Source of the DNA: Nonomuraea corallina
GTDB taxonomy: Bacteria > Actinomycetota > Actinomycetes > Streptosporangiales > Streptosporangiaceae
Reading direction: 5' to 3'
NCBI RefSeq assembly: GCF_027620315.1
Contig: NZ_JAPNNL010000015.1
Location: 1-64,000 of the forward strand
Length of the DNA stretch: 64,000 nt
Made by a program: the position numbers and the translations under genes. Shown here one piece after another: positions 63,183-64,000 of the stretch. Position 1 is the first letter of the stretch. Each line of letters begins with the position of its first letter. The notes beneath the pieces are model-generated. The model did not search any database. It was not told where the DNA came from and saw nothing but the letters and a program-made list of their open reading frames with translations.

Positions 63183-63220
63183 GTTTCCGTACGGTGTCTC
63201 GATTGTTTCGCACGTGTTAC
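63183..63220 (-). promoter_or_regulatory. GlnR operator upstream of glnA
   Basis: On the minus strand four pentamers read GTAAC, GAAAC, GACAC, GAAAC, each separated by exactly six bases. This is the full a1-b1-a2-b2 GlnR consensus (gTnAC-n6-GaAAc, twice) with all key bases kept. On the plus strand they are 63216-63220, 63205-63209, 63194-63198 and 63183-63187. The site lies about 50-90 bases upstream of the glnA start, inside the tail of the preceding gene, so glnA should respond to nitrogen limitation. Confidence 0.85.
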
Positions 63221-63516
63221 GCAGTGTTCGCGTCTCCGGACGCGCCGGAGGCGAGGGCGCGCAGGACCGGGGAGGCGGGCTCGGCGGGAGGTTCGTGGGC
63301 GGGGGAGACCATGCCGGGACGGAAGACGACGATCAGCAGGGCGGCCACGACGACCGCCAGCACGGCGGCGACCGCGTAGCGGACCCGCCCGGCGCGCCGC
63401 CGCCGTCGCGGGCGCGCGCCCTTGCTCGCCGCGGCGCTCAGCCTGCGCCGCTCCTCCTCGCTGAACTGCGCCACCAGTTCCTGGAAGCGCGCGTCCAAGT
63501 CGTCCCCGTACGGCAT
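63217..63516 (-). CDS. Small single-pass membrane protein
   Basis: 99 residues from ATG 63516 (alternative ATGs at 63525 and 63528, since the GGAGG site is only two bases before 63516). A soluble N-terminus [20 protein letters not shown] is followed by a basic patch ([10 protein letters not shown]), one membrane helix ([17 protein letters not shown], about 55-72) and a Pro/Ala/Ser tail outside. Similar short proteins accompany glnA and the RDD gene in other actinomycetes. Function unknown. Its stop overlaps the GlnR operator. Confidence 0.8.
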   Translation of the reverse strand: MPYGDDLDARFQELVAQFSEEERRRLSAAASKGARPRRRRRAGRVRYAVAAVLAVVVAALLIVVFRPGMVSPAHEPPAEPASPVLRALASGASGDANTA

Positions 63517-63605
63517 GACCTCCATCATGGATCGCCGCACCCGCGTCGCGGAAGCGCGGCCGGGTCACGATCCCGACCGCCCCTACCGGCGGATACCTTT
63601 GAGTC

Positions 63606-64000
63606 ATGAGCAGGAACGAGCCGCGGTGGACGCAGACCTGGCTGGGCGGGCTCCGGGCCGCCGGGGTCGATCTCGGTTACCCGGGGGAGCGCCTCGGGCT
63701 GCCCGAGGAGGGCAGCGGCGCCATCTCCGGCTGGGGGCGCAGGATCGCCGCCCTGGTCATCGACTGGATGATCTGCACGTGGGCCATCACGCAGCTGCTG
63801 CTCAGGATGAACCCGGCGGAGCAGCCGTGGGTGCCCGCGCTGGTGTTCGCGGCGCAGTACGTGGTGCTGGTCGGCGTGATGGGCCAGACGTTCGGCCATC
63901 GGCTGGCCGGCATCCGGGTGGCGGCGATGGACGGCGGCGACCCGCGCTGGTTCCCCGTGCTGGTCCGCACGCTCCTGCTCGTGCTGGCGCTGCCGGCGCT
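63606..64000 (+). CDS. RDD-family membrane protein (N-terminal part, runs off window)
   Basis: Open from ATG 63606 to the window end, 131 residues so far: MSRNEPRWTQTWLGGLRAAG, then GWGRRIAALVIDWMICTWAI with the RDD-type Arg/Asp pattern, VFAAQYVVLVGVMGQTFGHR and WFPVLVRTLLLVLALP. Three or four helices are expected; RDD proteins are small transporters or channels of uncertain specificity. Divergent from the small membrane gene; the same order (RDD gene, membrane gene, glnA1) is known near Rv2219A-Rv2220. Confidence 0.87.
   Translation, partial: MSRNEPRWTQTWLGGLRAAGVDLGYPGERLGLPEEGSGAISGWGRRIAALVIDWMICTWAITQLLLRMNPAEQPWVPALVFAAQYVVLVGVMGQTFGHRLAGIRVAAMDGGDPRWFPVLVRTLLLVLALPA

Overview
This is a 64 kb chromosomal stretch from a very GC-rich, Gram-positive actinomycete. 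Sequence markers are GTG starts, third-position G/C coding, F420-type and SepH-type genes, a glnA-glnE-glnA2 nitrogen cluster with a GlnR operator, and trehalose synthesis. Remembered gene order matches Mycobacterium tuberculosis Rv2689c-Rv2701c and Rv2219A-Rv2222c, and the Streptomyces coelicolor SCO5855-SCO5868 block. I infer a filamentous actinomycete, probably Streptosporangiales/Nonomuraea-like; the genus is a guess. No tRNA, rRNA, CRISPR array, intact insertion sequence or origin was seen.

Layout. 1-2.5 kb: edge-truncated hen1 (RNA 3'-end methyltransferase), an F420-type oxidoreductase and a secreted GH18-like protein. 2.5-5.4 kb: a coupled two-component operon with two tandem NarL-class histidine kinases, the second lacking its phospho-acceptor His, and one response regulator. 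5.4-14.7 kb: conserved core block of an m5U RNA methyltransferase, membrane hydrolase, KimA-like K+ permease divergent from two TrkA/RCK genes, DUF3159, an OB-fold protein, DUF3710, dut and a thioesterase. 14.7-24.3 kb: AI-2E-type exporter, a short ValRS, DUF4235, otsA, an FAD-monooxygenase/metallo-beta-lactamase operon, a membrane-active unknown and DUF4193. 24.6-39 kb: CutRS-like two-component system, inositol phosphatase, S9 peptidase, ferrochelatase, lytic transglycosylase, MFS, polysaccharide deacetylase, sugar-lactone oxidase and a giant sepH.

39-51.3 kb is the most accessory-looking part. It holds two bacterial-PH membrane proteins, a DrrAB exporter, an AfsR/SARP-type giant regulator preceded by an orphan histidine kinase, a decayed MFS/ArsR pair, and a coupled EF-hand/terpene-cyclase operon. 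51.4-64 kb is the nitrogen region: glnA2, glnE (GS adenylyltransferase) and glnA1 (with the adenylylation Tyr and a four-box GlnR operator). It is interspersed with a thioesterase-like gene, an amidotransferase, an uncharacterised membrane protein, GNAT, SDR (plus an SDR remnant), a His/Trp-rich secreted mini-protein and a frameshifted lower-GC gene; an RDD membrane gene runs off the right edge.

Notable unexplained structure: the pseudokinase/kinase pair, a long perfect palindrome that buries the ribosome-binding site of the orphan kinase, a dyad that encodes the last codons of both drrB and the SARP gene, tandem repeats that duplicate stop codons at two gene ends, and the calcium-sensor/terpene-cyclase pairing.
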